The notes under the pieces are model-generated. The model did no database searches, was not told the origin of the DNA, and saw only the letters and a list, made by a program, of their open reading frames with translations. This document shows, piece by piece, positions 17,403 through 26,238 of a stretch of 64,000 nt of DNA. Origin of the DNA: Chloroflexota bacterium (lineage in GTDB: Bacteria > Chloroflexota > Anaerolineae > Promineifilales > Promineifilaceae); assembly GCA_014584575.1 (NCBI GenBank), contig JACTMP010000073.1, positions 179,673 through 243,672 of the forward strand, read 5' to 3'. Within the stretch, counting starts at the first letter, position 1; the number at the start of each line of letters is the position of its first letter. The position numbers and the translations under genes were made by a program.

Positions 17403-17456
17403 GAAGGAATTGTAACGGCCGTTGCGTCCCCCTGCCACCTGCCCTAGAATCGCCCC

Positions 17457-18755
17457 ATGCCTCGCCCCCTACTTTTCCTCTTGCTCTGTCTGTTGTTGGC
17501 TGCCTGCCGTAATGACCCGGTGACACGGTGGCAAGGTGACATGGTAACGCCCTCACCCCGTGTCACCGTATCACCTCTTCACCTCACGATGTCCCCATCG
17601 TCCACCCCGGCGTCTTCGCTGCCTTCACCCCCTCACCTTGTCACCGTGTCATCCATTCACCCCACGATGTCCCCATCGCCCACTCTCACTCCCACCCCCG
17701 CCTTCCCCATCTACACCGGCCCCCCGCTGCGCCGTGTTCAGCTAGGGGTGCAGGTTCATTTGATGGAGCGGGATCAGGATGAGATTTTTGCCCACCTGGC
17801 CGCTCTTGGCGTGGGTTGGGTGAAAGTGCAGGTTTCCTGGAAATTGTACGAACCGGAACCGGGGCAACTGCACACCGAACGTTTTGCCGAACTGGATGCG
17901 TTTGTGAGCCGGGCCAACACCCAGGGGATGCAGGTGCTGCTGAGCGTGAGCAAAGCGCCGGAATGGAGCCGCCCCACCACGGAAATGGATGGCCCGCCAT
18001 CTGACTTTGCCCTCTACCAGCGGTTTATGTACACGCTGGCGGCCCGGTATCATGGGCAGGTGGTGGCCTATGAGTTGTGGAATGAGCCCAATTTGCAGCG
18101 GGAGTGGAACGGTTTTCCTCTGGGCGGCGCACTGTTTGTGGAGTTGTTGCAGGCAGGGGCAGCCGGTGTGCGCGCCGCCGACCCGGATGTGGTGTTGATT
18201 GCCGGTGCGCCGGCCGTGACGGGCATTAATGATCGGGTCACGGCCGTAGACGACCGCCTCTTTCTTCAGGAAATGCTCCAGGCCGGTGTGGCCGACCTGG
18301 TAGATGGCATTGGCGTACACCCATATGGCTATGGCAATCCGCCGGATAGCACGGCCGTCAACCCTTCCCCCCTCACCCACAGCCACAACAACCATCCCAG
18401 CTTCTTCTTTGCCGACACGCTGGCGGATTACGGCCGTCTCCTGACCGAACACGGGGCCAATTTGCCGTTGTGGGTGACGGAGTTTGGCTGGGGCAGCTTT
18501 GAAAACGTAGCTCCAGCGCCTCCCGATGAAGCTGCGTTCATGGCCGATGTCAGCGAGTGGCAGCAGGCCATTTACACCCTGCGCGCATTTGAATTGGGGC
18601 AGACGGGGGACACGGCCGTGCCCATGATTTTGTGGAATCTTAACTTTGGCACCCTGTTGGGAACAGATTTCTCCGAATCTGGCTACAGTCTGCTGCGTCC
18701 CGATGGTACAAAAAGGCCACTCTACTTTTCTCTCGCCGCCGCCCCAAAAGAGTGA
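17457..18755 (+). CDS. Secreted clan GH-A glycosidase (GH39/GH5-like) lipoprotein
   Basis: A 432-residue protein with a lipobox (LLCLLLAAC, Cys17) and an unusually long low-complexity linker to about residue 85. The catalytic barrel begins LGVQVHLMERDQDEIFAHLAALG. The acid/base Glu lies in YELWNEPN and the nucleophile Glu in LWVTEFGWGS, as in clan GH-A enzymes such as GH39. The substrate is unknown. The linker is encoded by inverted and direct repeats (see separate entry). The gene diverges from yigZ and is followed closely by the patatin gene. Confidence 0.8.
   Translation: MPRPLLFLLLCLLLAACRNDPVTRWQGDMVTPSPRVTVSPLHLTMSPSSTPASSLPSPPHLVTVSSIHPTMSPSPTLTPTPAFPIYTGPPLRRVQLGVQVHLMERDQDEIFAHLAALGVGWVKVQVSWKLYEPEPGQLHTERFAELDAFVSRANTQGMQVLLSVSKAPEWSRPTTEMDGPPSDFALYQRFMYTLAARYHGQVVAYELWNEPNLQREWNGFPLGGALFVELLQAGAAGVRAADPDVVLIAGAPAVTGINDRVTAVDDRLFLQEMLQAGVADLVDGIGVHPYGYGNPPDSTAVNPSPLTHSHNNHPSFFFADTLADYGRLLTEHGANLPLWVTEFGWGSFENVAPAPPDEAAFMADVSEWQQAIYTLRAFELGQTGDTAVPMILWNLNFGTLLGTDFSESGYSLLRPDGTKRPLYFSLAAAPKE
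17518..17692. repeat. Repeat cluster inside glycosidase linker
   Basis: CACGATGTCCCCATCG occurs twice (about 17585 and 17671). Words such as GGTGACACGGTG and CACCGTGTCA occur in direct and inverted orientation. Together they form a set of short-word palindromes like those in intergenic gaps, but here they are in frame and encode the Thr/Ser/Pro linker after the lipobox. Confidence 0.65.
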
Positions 18756-18763
18756 GAACGTTG

Positions 18764-18818
18764 TATTGTAGAGACGTTGCATTGCATTGTGGAGACGTTG
18801 CATTGCGACGTCTCTACC
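18764..18818. repeat. GAGACGTTGCATTG tandem/inverted repeat
   Basis: GTAGAGACGTTGCATTGC (about 18769) and GGAGACGTTGCATTGC (about 18791) are direct copies. They are followed by GCGACGTCTCTAC (about 18805), which pairs with the first copy. This fills the gap before the patatin gene. Confidence 0.65.
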
Positions 18819-18824
18819 AAAATT

Positions 18825-19739
18825 ATGGACAATCGCTGGCACTCTCTCCCAAAACCTGTTGCTTTTGTCTTCTCTGCCGGGGCCGGTTCCGGCGCGGTGC
18901 AGGTGGGCATGTTGCAGGCGCTACACGAGGCCGGATTGCAGCCTGACCTGATAGTGGGGGCGTCGGTGGGGGCATTAAACGGGGCGGTGATTGCCTGTTG
19001 GGGGATGGCGGATGGGGTCAGGAGTCTGACGGCCGTGTGGCCCTATATCACCCGCGAAGCCATCTTCCCCGGCGGCAAAATTGACCAGGCGCGCCACTTC
19101 CTCAGCAACCGCACCAGCATCTTTCCCAACCACAACCTGATCGACCTGGGCGTGCGCACCCTGCCCACCCGTCAATTTGAAGCGCTGCCCATCCCCTTTG
19201 GCGCTATCGCCACCGAAGTGATGACCTATCATGGGGCGCTCTTTACCAAGGGGGATTTGTATCAGGCGTTGTTAGCCAGCACGGCCATTCCCGGCATCTT
19301 CCCGCCTGTGGAAATTCGGGGCAAATTGTATGTGGACGGGGCGCTGACCGCCTATGTGCCCATGAGCGCCGCCATCCAGATGGGAGCGGCCTCGCTGGTG
19401 GTGCTGGATGTGGGCGACGCCTGCCAGCGCACCGCCCCACCGCGCCATGTGGCCGAAATGGTGACGTGGGCGTTACACGCCGCCCTGCGCCAGCGCGCCC
19501 TGGTAGAAGCGCCAGCCATCGCCGAACAATTACCCGTTCTCTACCTGCCATCACCCTGTTCCGTTTCCAAAGGGCTGCTAGATTTTTCCAATATCCCGGC
19601 GCGTATTCAGGAGTCGTATGAACTGGCTAAAGCATTTCTGGATTATGCCCCTTTGCCCCAGGTGGGCATGATCGTCGGCGGCCCCCACCACCACACCGAT
19701 CTGGATTTGCCCACTTTGTTCGACATTACCGCGGCGTAG
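18825..19739 (+). CDS. Patatin-like phospholipase
   Basis: A 304-residue lipid acyl hydrolase from the ATG at 18825; the open frame upstream runs only through a repeat. It has the glycine-rich oxyanion loop (AGAGSGAVQVG), the GASVG nucleophile elbow (Ser of GxSxG) and the catalytic Asp in YVDGALTAYVP, giving the Ser-Asp dyad of patatins. No signal peptide or membrane helix is evident. Role probably membrane-lipid turnover or an effector function; context is uninformative. Confidence 0.9.
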   Translation: MDNRWHSLPKPVAFVFSAGAGSGAVQVGMLQALHEAGLQPDLIVGASVGALNGAVIACWGMADGVRSLTAVWPYITREAIFPGGKIDQARHFLSNRTSIFPNHNLIDLGVRTLPTRQFEALPIPFGAIATEVMTYHGALFTKGDLYQALLASTAIPGIFPPVEIRGKLYVDGALTAYVPMSAAIQMGAASLVVLDVGDACQRTAPPRHVAEMVTWALHAALRQRALVEAPAIAEQLPVLYLPSPCSVSKGLLDFSNIPARIQESYELAKAFLDYAPLPQVGMIVGGPHHHTDLDLPTLFDITAA

Positions 19740-19759
19740 CGGCGGGCGACCACATGCCT

Positions 19760-20932
19760 CTACAATCGGGTATAGGCTGTTTGCAGGGTGGCGGTCAATT
19801 TTTCCCAGGAGAAGTGGGTTTGTATGTGGGTGATGGCCTGGGTGGAGAGGCGCTGGCATTCCGCCGGGTTTTGCAGCAGGTGGATGAGGTCGGCGGTGAG
19901 ACCGGCTACATCACCAGAGGGACGCAGCAGACCGTTACGGCCGTGAACCACATACTCACTCACCTGCCCCGCCGCCTCCGCCACCACCGGCACCCCCACC
20001 GCCAGCATGTCCGCCAGTTTCACCGGGCACTTCGTCCGGTTTAGCAGCGTGTCATCCATCAAGTAAATGCCCACATCTGCCTGAGACAATAGTTCTGGCA
20101 ACTTCTCCGGTTCCACCCACCCCACATCTGTAATCGCCTCTAACAAACCGCCCACCGCCAATAATTGCTGGAATTGGGCCGCATCGGCGTCAAACAGGCT
20201 TTGCCCCACCAGTAAGACGTGCAGGTTGGGCACGGCCGTATGCACCCCCCGCAATATCGCCGCCAACCGCCCTACTTCAAATTCAAAAAAACGGCTGTAT
20301 ATGAGGAGCGTGGGACGGTGATCGCTAATCGGTGATCGGTAATCGGTTGACCGATTACCGATCACCGATAACTGATTACCGATACCAGGGCCATTCGGCA
20401 CATACACCACCCGTTCCGGCGGTATACCCCGGCTGAGGGCAATCGTCTCCAGAGCGCGGCTGGCAACGGTGAGGGCATGGCAGTGGGTGAGGCCCCATCG
20501 TTCCTGCCAGGCGAAGAAATGTTTTTGCACGGCCGTGTACGGTTCCCGCTCATTCCAGCCTCCCCACCCCTCCCAATCATCCGCATCCAGCACCAGGCGC
20601 AGCCGGCGGCGGTGAAATTGCCACAACCACCACAGCGCCAGCCCGCTGTAAGCCTTTGGCTTAAACCCATGCACCACATCTGGCTGCCAGGCCAGCGTTT
20701 CCCGAATCAGCCGCCAGGTGATACCCACCGCGCCTCCATGCAGAGGCACGTAGCACAATGTCACACCATCCTCCTGCCACGTTTTATCCGCCTCCTCTGG
20801 CGTGTGCCAGGGGGGCATAAACAGGCAGACCTGATGGCCGCGTCGGGTTAACTCTTTGGCAAGCGGCAGCGCCCGGCTGCGCATCGTCTGTTTGGGGTGC
20901 AGGCCAAACGGCCCAATCATTGCCACGCGCAC
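19760..20932 (-). CDS. GT4-family glycosyltransferase carrying an in-frame repeat
   Basis: A 390-residue GT-B glycosyltransferase: N-terminal domain opening MRVAMIGPFGLHPKQTMRSR, interdomain VVYVPNGP, and a C-terminal donor-binding domain with ADVGIYLMDDTLLNRTKCPVKLADMLAVGVPVV, the usual E/xKLxEYLAxGxPVV-type motif. Residues about 183-205 (GNQLSVIGNRSTDYRSP...) have no counterpart in the family and are encoded by a palindromic repeat at 20317-20384. The insert lies in the linker between the two domains. The acceptor is unknown. It converges on the patatin gene. Confidence 0.85.
   Translation of the reverse strand: MRVAMIGPFGLHPKQTMRSRALPLAKELTRRGHQVCLFMPPWHTPEEADKTWQEDGVTLCYVPLHGGAVGITWRLIRETLAWQPDVVHGFKPKAYSGLALWWLWQFHRRRLRLVLDADDWEGWGGWNEREPYTAVQKHFFAWQERWGLTHCHALTVASRALETIALSRGIPPERVVYVPNGPGIGNQLSVIGNRSTDYRSPISDHRPTLLIYSRFFEFEVGRLAAILRGVHTAVPNLHVLLVGQSLFDADAAQFQQLLAVGGLLEAITDVGWVEPEKLPELLSQADVGIYLMDDTLLNRTKCPVKLADMLAVGVPVVAEAAGQVSEYVVHGRNGLLRPSGDVAGLTADLIHLLQNPAECQRLSTQAITHIQTHFSWEKLTATLQTAYTRL
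20317..20384. repeat. Palindromic repeat inserted in glycosyltransferase gene
   Basis: GGTGATCGGTAATCGGT and ACCGATTACCGATCACC are perfect 17-bp complements, flanked by degenerate copies of GATCGGTAATC. Related words occur at 25098-25121 and, as ACCGTAAACCGTAGTCCG, at 26172-26238. Confidence 0.75.
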
Positions 20933-20944
20933 AACGGGATGTGT

Positions 20945-21066
20945 ACCACGATCCGGGGAAATTGGCGACTATTCCGAGGGTGAATACGGCCGTGTTCCAG
21001 CACATCAATCGTCGGGTTACGAAACGCCGGGAATTTACGCTCCTGGTAGGTGCCAATATCGTCCAT
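20945..21066 (-). pseudogene. 5' fragment of the E2-type acyltransferase gene
   Basis: On the minus strand from 21066 the sequence encodes MDDIGTYQERKFPAFRNPTI and then DVLEHGR. This is identical to the start of the acyltransferase at 23909-24763, with DNA almost identical for about 72 bp (20995-21066 versus 24692-24763). Homology ends at the ACGGCCGT after the VLEHG codons, after which an unrelated frame follows. It is a duplicated or recombined remnant and lacks the rest of the gene. The gap 20933-21248 holds this remnant and no other gene I can support. Confidence 0.8.
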
Positions 21067-21248
21067 CACAACTTCTCGGTCAGACACGGTCGTGAAAGGT
21101 ACGGCCGTGCCGCGGGATACGGCATCATAACATGATCTTGATTCTCAACCACTAGCCAGAATATTACTGGCATTTCCGCAAATATCTATGCTATAGTACA
21201 CATATCTATCGGGGGCACTTGTGCCATATTTACCATTGGAGGTCAAAA

Positions 21249-23885
21249 ATGAGCAATCAGTATCGTGTATTTGGTTTATGCATAATGGTCAGTCTGTTCC
21301 TGTTAGGAGCGGCGACTATTTTTTCTCTGGAACCCCATGTGCCGGAAACAACAGTTTATACCGATTACGCCAGTTTTGAGGCCGCTACCGGGCCACTCAC
21401 CAACATCAATTTTGAAAATTTGCCGCCCAATGGCTATAGCATTCCCGGCCTCGGTCAGGAGTACATTTCTAACCCGCTCATCCTGGATGGGGTGACCTTT
21501 ACCGACCCGTTTGGGGTGACTTCTGCCTTTTGTGCTGCCCCTACCTGCCCGCCAGACCCGGTTAATCCTGATGGTGGAAACATCGTCTTGATGTTGAACC
21601 AGGATGCGACGATTCAGCTACCTTTGGGCACGAGGGGTATCATGCTGGTGGTTGATGGCATGGGCGTGGTGAGCTATACGGTGCAGGTCATAGACTTCGC
21701 CGGCAGCGTCATCACCGCCACCGGCCAGACAGAGGAATTCACCACCGATTATTTGGGTTTCACGGCTGATGAGGGTATTCAGCAAGTGACGATTACGGCC
21801 GTTGGCCCCACCCCCACCTGCCCCCAATCTCCCTGTGGCCCGCTGGTTTTGTCCCAGGTCTTTGTGGAATTGGATGATCCCACGGTGACATTGGGCGTCT
21901 GGCAAGACCCGGCCGGTGATGTCTCTCAGCCCCATGCCGACCTGATATTTGGCACGGCCGTTGTCTGGAACGACAAAGTAGATATCCGGCTGCGTTTCCT
22001 GGATATACCTTTCATGGATGACCTGCCCCAGACAGTGACCTGGTGCCTCAATACTGATGGTGACGCCGGAACCGGCAACGTCTGTGATCAGCCGGGCGCT
22101 GATGAAAGTTTTAGCCTCATCGGCAACTTCGGCGCTTTGTATGGCAATGGCTTCACGTTTGCCGGTGCCTTGAGCAGCCTGAATCCCTGTGATGTTGGTT
22201 GGTACGATTGGCACAGCCACACCGTGCGCCTGGTTTTCCCCCTCCCCCTCATCTCCCCCAACGAAGCCTTCGATTATGCGGTGGATTCTGATTTTGATGA
22301 CGATGGCACTTTAATGCATGATTGGGCGCCTGATGTGGTGGACTTTAGCGACCCCGATGGAATCTATAGCAGTTACCTCTCCGCCTCGCCACCGCCACCC
22401 TTTAGCGGCGCTCCCCTCTGTTCCGTGAACGGCATCGCCACCATTTCCGTGCCGGCCGAAGCCTCCGGCACGGTACGCAATTTGCCGGAATTGGGCATCC
22501 TGGAGGTAGCTCCGGTCGGTGATCTGATCATTTCCAGTTATTTCAAGTCAACATCCCTGAACCGCGAATTTCGTCGCGGTTTTCTGGAGATGAGCCTGCC
22601 GGAATTGTCGCAACCCCTGGCCCAGGCCCATCTGGTTTTGACAGAAGAGAGAGCGACGATTACATTGCCGGTTCCGCCCGTCACCCATGAAGTCTCTTTC
22701 TACCAGCCCGCCGACCTGGATGTGACGGTAGATGATTTTGAACGGCCGTCCACCCTGCTCTCCACAGTCACCACAGATGAAAATGAGCTGCCCCAGCTTT
22801 TTGTGCTGGAACTCACCGATGTCATCAGCAACAGCATTACCAACACCTTGGGATTCCGCCTGAAGCTGGAAGTTGACCCCACGTATAATGCGATTAATAA
22901 CTTTGGCTCTGGATTTGGCAGCCTGTCCACCCAAGTGCCGCACATTGCCATTCAACTGGCGGATTCACAAACGCAGCTTGAGCCAGGCGAGGCGGGTGGG
23001 TTGATGTATGTGGATGACGACGGCCGTACCCTCACCCTGACAGCCCCCGCGGGCACAGTGACAGATACAAACAAACTGCTCTATTCCCATGTGTCAGAAT
23101 CGGCGCAGAGGGGAGAGTGGGCAACGGCCGTTGCGCCAACTGATTTGCAACCTCTGGCGCGGGCTTTCCATATCGCCCTCTACCAGGGCATTGTGCGCCA
23201 ATCAGATACCGTTTTGCAGCAGCCGCTTACCCTGACACTCACCTATCTGGATGAAGATGTGGCAGGGCTGAACGAAAGCACCCTTGTTTTGCAGCGTTGG
23301 AATGGCAGCCAATGGGAATATGCCGCCTGTGGCCCATATACCCGGAATCTGGATGAAAACTGGTTGACTGTACCCATCTGCCAATCCGGTGATTGGGAAT
23401 TATTTGCCTCGACACTCTTTGGTGTAGAGATAATAAACACACCCGGCGGTGAAATCGTCATTCAGCCCGACCAGCCGGGGTATGCTTATGGGGAAACAAT
23501 CACCGTAACGGCCGTGCCCGACGCCGGCTGGATGTTTGCGCAATGGGGTGGGGGATTGTCTGGCAATCAAAACCCCCAGGTGTTGACCGTTACCCAGAGT
23601 TTTTCCATCACCGCCTCCTTTAGCGCCATTCCCTATTCCCTGGATATTCAAACCACCGGCAATGGCAGCGTGTTAGTGCAGCCGGAACAGCCCCATTATT
23701 TCTACGGTGAGGTCATTACGGTGACGGCCGTGCCGGACACTGGCTGGCAATTTAGCCACTGGAACGGCGACCTTTCCGGCAATACAAATCCACAGGTTTT
23801 CACAATGACCCAGAACACGGCAATTACGGCCGTCTTTGGGCAACTTCCTTATCGGTTGTATTTGCCAGTGGTGATACGGCCGTAG
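21249..23885 (+). CDS. Large secreted protein with two C-terminal InlB-type repeats
   Basis: An 878-residue exported protein from the ATG at 21249, preceded by TGGAGG. It has a signal segment (LCIMVSLFLLGAATIFSL). The N-terminal part (YTDYASFEAATGPLTNINFENLP) resembles a domain common in exported proteins with sorting tails. The middle is mostly beta and Thr-rich. Two repeats near the C terminus (GEIVIQPDQPGYAYGETITV and GSVLVQPEQPHYFYGEVITV) match the divergent InlB B-repeat pattern with GWxFxxWxGxLSGxxNP. The protein ends in LPYRLYLPVVIRP, a tail that recurs, from memory, at the ends of Chloroflexota secreted proteins. The binding target is unknown. A terminator-type hairpin follows. Confidence 0.8.
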   Translation: MSNQYRVFGLCIMVSLFLLGAATIFSLEPHVPETTVYTDYASFEAATGPLTNINFENLPPNGYSIPGLGQEYISNPLILDGVTFTDPFGVTSAFCAAPTCPPDPVNPDGGNIVLMLNQDATIQLPLGTRGIMLVVDGMGVVSYTVQVIDFAGSVITATGQTEEFTTDYLGFTADEGIQQVTITAVGPTPTCPQSPCGPLVLSQVFVELDDPTVTLGVWQDPAGDVSQPHADLIFGTAVVWNDKVDIRLRFLDIPFMDDLPQTVTWCLNTDGDAGTGNVCDQPGADESFSLIGNFGALYGNGFTFAGALSSLNPCDVGWYDWHSHTVRLVFPLPLISPNEAFDYAVDSDFDDDGTLMHDWAPDVVDFSDPDGIYSSYLSASPPPPFSGAPLCSVNGIATISVPAEASGTVRNLPELGILEVAPVGDLIISSYFKSTSLNREFRRGFLEMSLPELSQPLAQAHLVLTEERATITLPVPPVTHEVSFYQPADLDVTVDDFERPSTLLSTVTTDENELPQLFVLELTDVISNSITNTLGFRLKLEVDPTYNAINNFGSGFGSLSTQVPHIAIQLADSQTQLEPGEAGGLMYVDDDGRTLTLTAPAGTVTDTNKLLYSHVSESAQRGEWATAVAPTDLQPLARAFHIALYQGIVRQSDTVLQQPLTLTLTYLDEDVAGLNESTLVLQRWNGSQWEYAACGPYTRNLDENWLTVPICQSGDWELFASTLFGVEIINTPGGEIVIQPDQPGYAYGETITVTAVPDAGWMFAQWGGGLSGNQNPQVLTVTQSFSITASFSAIPYSLDIQTTGNGSVLVQPEQPHYFYGEVITVTAVPDTGWQFSHWNGDLSGNTNPQVFTMTQNTAITAVFGQLPYRLYLPVVIRP

Positions 23886-23890
23886 AGATT

Positions 23891-23923
23891 GAGACACGGC
23901 CGTACCCCCTACGGCCGTGTCTC
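23891..23923. terminator. Bidirectional hairpin built from two ACGGCCGT octamers
   Basis: GAGACACGGCCGTA, loop CCCCC, TACGGCCGTGTCTC form a perfect 14-bp stem between the convergent genes ending at 23885 and 23909. There is no T-run, so it may be a rho-independent stem of weak type or simply a double octamer. Confidence 0.6.
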
Positions 23924-24763
23924 ATGGGGCACAATTAACTCATCCAACCCATAACCCATCTCCAACAACGCTTTGAGGGTTTGTACAAAACGGGCCACCG
24001 GCGCGCCATCGGTCACATCATGGTCAAACAGCACTGTCAGGCTGAGAACTTCGCGGATGGCAATGGCCTCGCCTACTACCCCCGGCTTGCGGGCAATGCC
24101 GCCCACCGCCACAATCAGCGGATGAATGCCCATCGGGATGCCCCAGGCGCTGCCGCCGCTTTTACCGGCATCCCCGGCGGACGTGATCACCACCGTACCC
24201 ATCATCTTTTTCGCCAGAAAGGGGTCACGCGCCAGCCGCCGCCAGACGATCAGATCGCGCAAGAACCTGGGCAGCCGGGCAAACAAGCGAGTAGCCGCGA
24301 CACGCCGCCCGCCGCCAATCTGGACTTCATCTGTTGCCAGCGGCGTTTCCTGCGCAGCGCGGATTTCGTTGTGGATGGCCTGGACGCTCTTTTCGTTGGT
24401 CTTGCGGATGATCGTAGGCATGGGCAGGGTTTGGGTACGGCCGTTACTACTGACTGCCCGTTCTACCAACACCGAAATATCCACATCATCAAACAGAATC
24501 AGCCGCCGTCGCCCTTTGCGCAGGGCATGGACATGTTTGTGTTCGCTCACCGCCCGCCCCACACAGGCCATCACCCAGGCGGTAAAGGAGATGATCTGCC
24601 CGCTTTCGGCCTTGATCTGGCGCAAATAAGTACGCGCCTCGGTAATATCAATTTCTAACAACAGGGGAATGTGGTGCTTTTTACGGCCGTGTTCCAGCAC
24701 ATCAATCGTCGGGTTACGAAACGCCGGGAATTTACGCTCCTGATATGTGCCGATGTCGTCCAT
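23909..24763 (-). CDS. Lipoyl-less 2-oxoacid dehydrogenase E2-type acyltransferase
   Basis: A 284-residue protein corresponding to the catalytic domain of dihydrolipoamide acyltransferases. The key motif is FDHDVTDGAPVARF near the C terminus (HxxxDG with catalytic His and Asp). Also typical are the opening RKFPAFRNPTIDVLEH and ISFTAWVMACVGRAV. It lacks lipoyl and E1/E3-binding domains, so it is probably a stand-alone acyltransferase of unknown substrate rather than part of a dehydrogenase complex. The ATG at 24763 is preferred over a GTG at 24772, because the homology in the duplicated remnant starts at this ATG. Not in an operon with korAB. Confidence 0.82.
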   Translation of the reverse strand: MDDIGTYQERKFPAFRNPTIDVLEHGRKKHHIPLLLEIDITEARTYLRQIKAESGQIISFTAWVMACVGRAVSEHKHVHALRKGRRRLILFDDVDISVLVERAVSSNGRTQTLPMPTIIRKTNEKSVQAIHNEIRAAQETPLATDEVQIGGGRRVAATRLFARLPRFLRDLIVWRRLARDPFLAKKMMGTVVITSAGDAGKSGGSAWGIPMGIHPLIVAVGGIARKPGVVGEAIAIREVLSLTVLFDHDVTDGAPVARFVQTLKALLEMGYGLDELIVPHETRP

Positions 24764-24833
24764 ATTATTCACACCGGTTTTCGGCCCGTGCCACTACAAG
24801 AAGGCGTAAATTTACGGGGATATAACTCACGTG

Positions 24834-25046
24834 TTAAGACAATGCTGTAGGCTTTCGTTGGGCACGTAATTGCAGTAATGACAAGAACTCCGCCAGTTCC
24901 ACCAAACCTTCCGCTTCGTCACGTTCGGCCACTGTCAGTTCCTTTCCCTGATCCTGCCGGTCAAGCAATTCCTGTAACCGGGCATGTACGGCATCGGGCA
25001 GTTGAAACCTGACTAAGTTAGCGGGAATTTCAATCATCTCTATCAT
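24834..25046 (-). CDS. Small hypothetical protein, antitoxin-like
   Basis: A 70-residue acidic helical protein from the ATG at 25046 (MIEMIEIPANLVRFQLPDAV). It has a pattern of LxxLLDRQDxGxxLTVAERDEAEGLVELAEFLSLL seen in small cyanobacterial and Chloroflexota proteins that often precede a nuclease gene, from memory. No such nuclease is present here, so it may be an orphan. It lies downstream of the korAB terminator. Confidence 0.6.
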   Translation of the reverse strand: MIEMIEIPANLVRFQLPDAVHARLQELLDRQDQGKELTVAERDEAEGLVELAEFLSLLQLRAQRKPTALS

Positions 25047-25060
25047 GGCGACATTATAAC

Positions 25061-25097
25061 AAAAAAAGAGACGGCCGTACTCCCTACGGCCGTCTCT
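25061..25097 (-). terminator. Intrinsic terminator of korAB built from two ACGGCCGT octamers
   Basis: AGAGACGGCCGTA (25067-25079), loop CTCCC, TACGGCCGTCTCT (25085-25097) make a perfect 13-bp stem. On the minus strand it is followed by a run of seven T residues (25061-25067). It lies 28 bp beyond the korB stop. Confidence 0.8.
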
Positions 25098-25124
25098 TCC
25101 GATCACCGATTACCGTTTACCGAC

Positions 25125-26162
<1,038 letters not shown>

Positions 26163-26171
26163 CTTTAGTCT

Positions 26172-26238
26172 CCGTGAACCGTAAACCGTAGTCCGTAATC
26201 CGAAGTCGGATCACGGATGACGGGTTACGGATTACGCC
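26172..26238. repeat. Hairpin repeat between korA and korB
   Basis: Degenerate CCGTAA/TTACGG words are arranged as an inverted repeat: GTGAACCGTAAACCGTAG faces GGATGACGGGTTACGGATTACG. It covers the whole korA-korB gap and runs into the korA stop. Confidence 0.6.

Noticed and set aside
17742..18842. A 366-residue open frame opposite the glycosidase at 17457-18755
   Set aside because: It mirrors a real gene with signal peptide and catalytic motifs and shows no family motif; composition is that of a frame shadow.
21160..21248. A promoter with TATAGT near 21192 upstream of the large secreted protein
   Set aside because: No -35 element at the right distance; kept out of the feature list.
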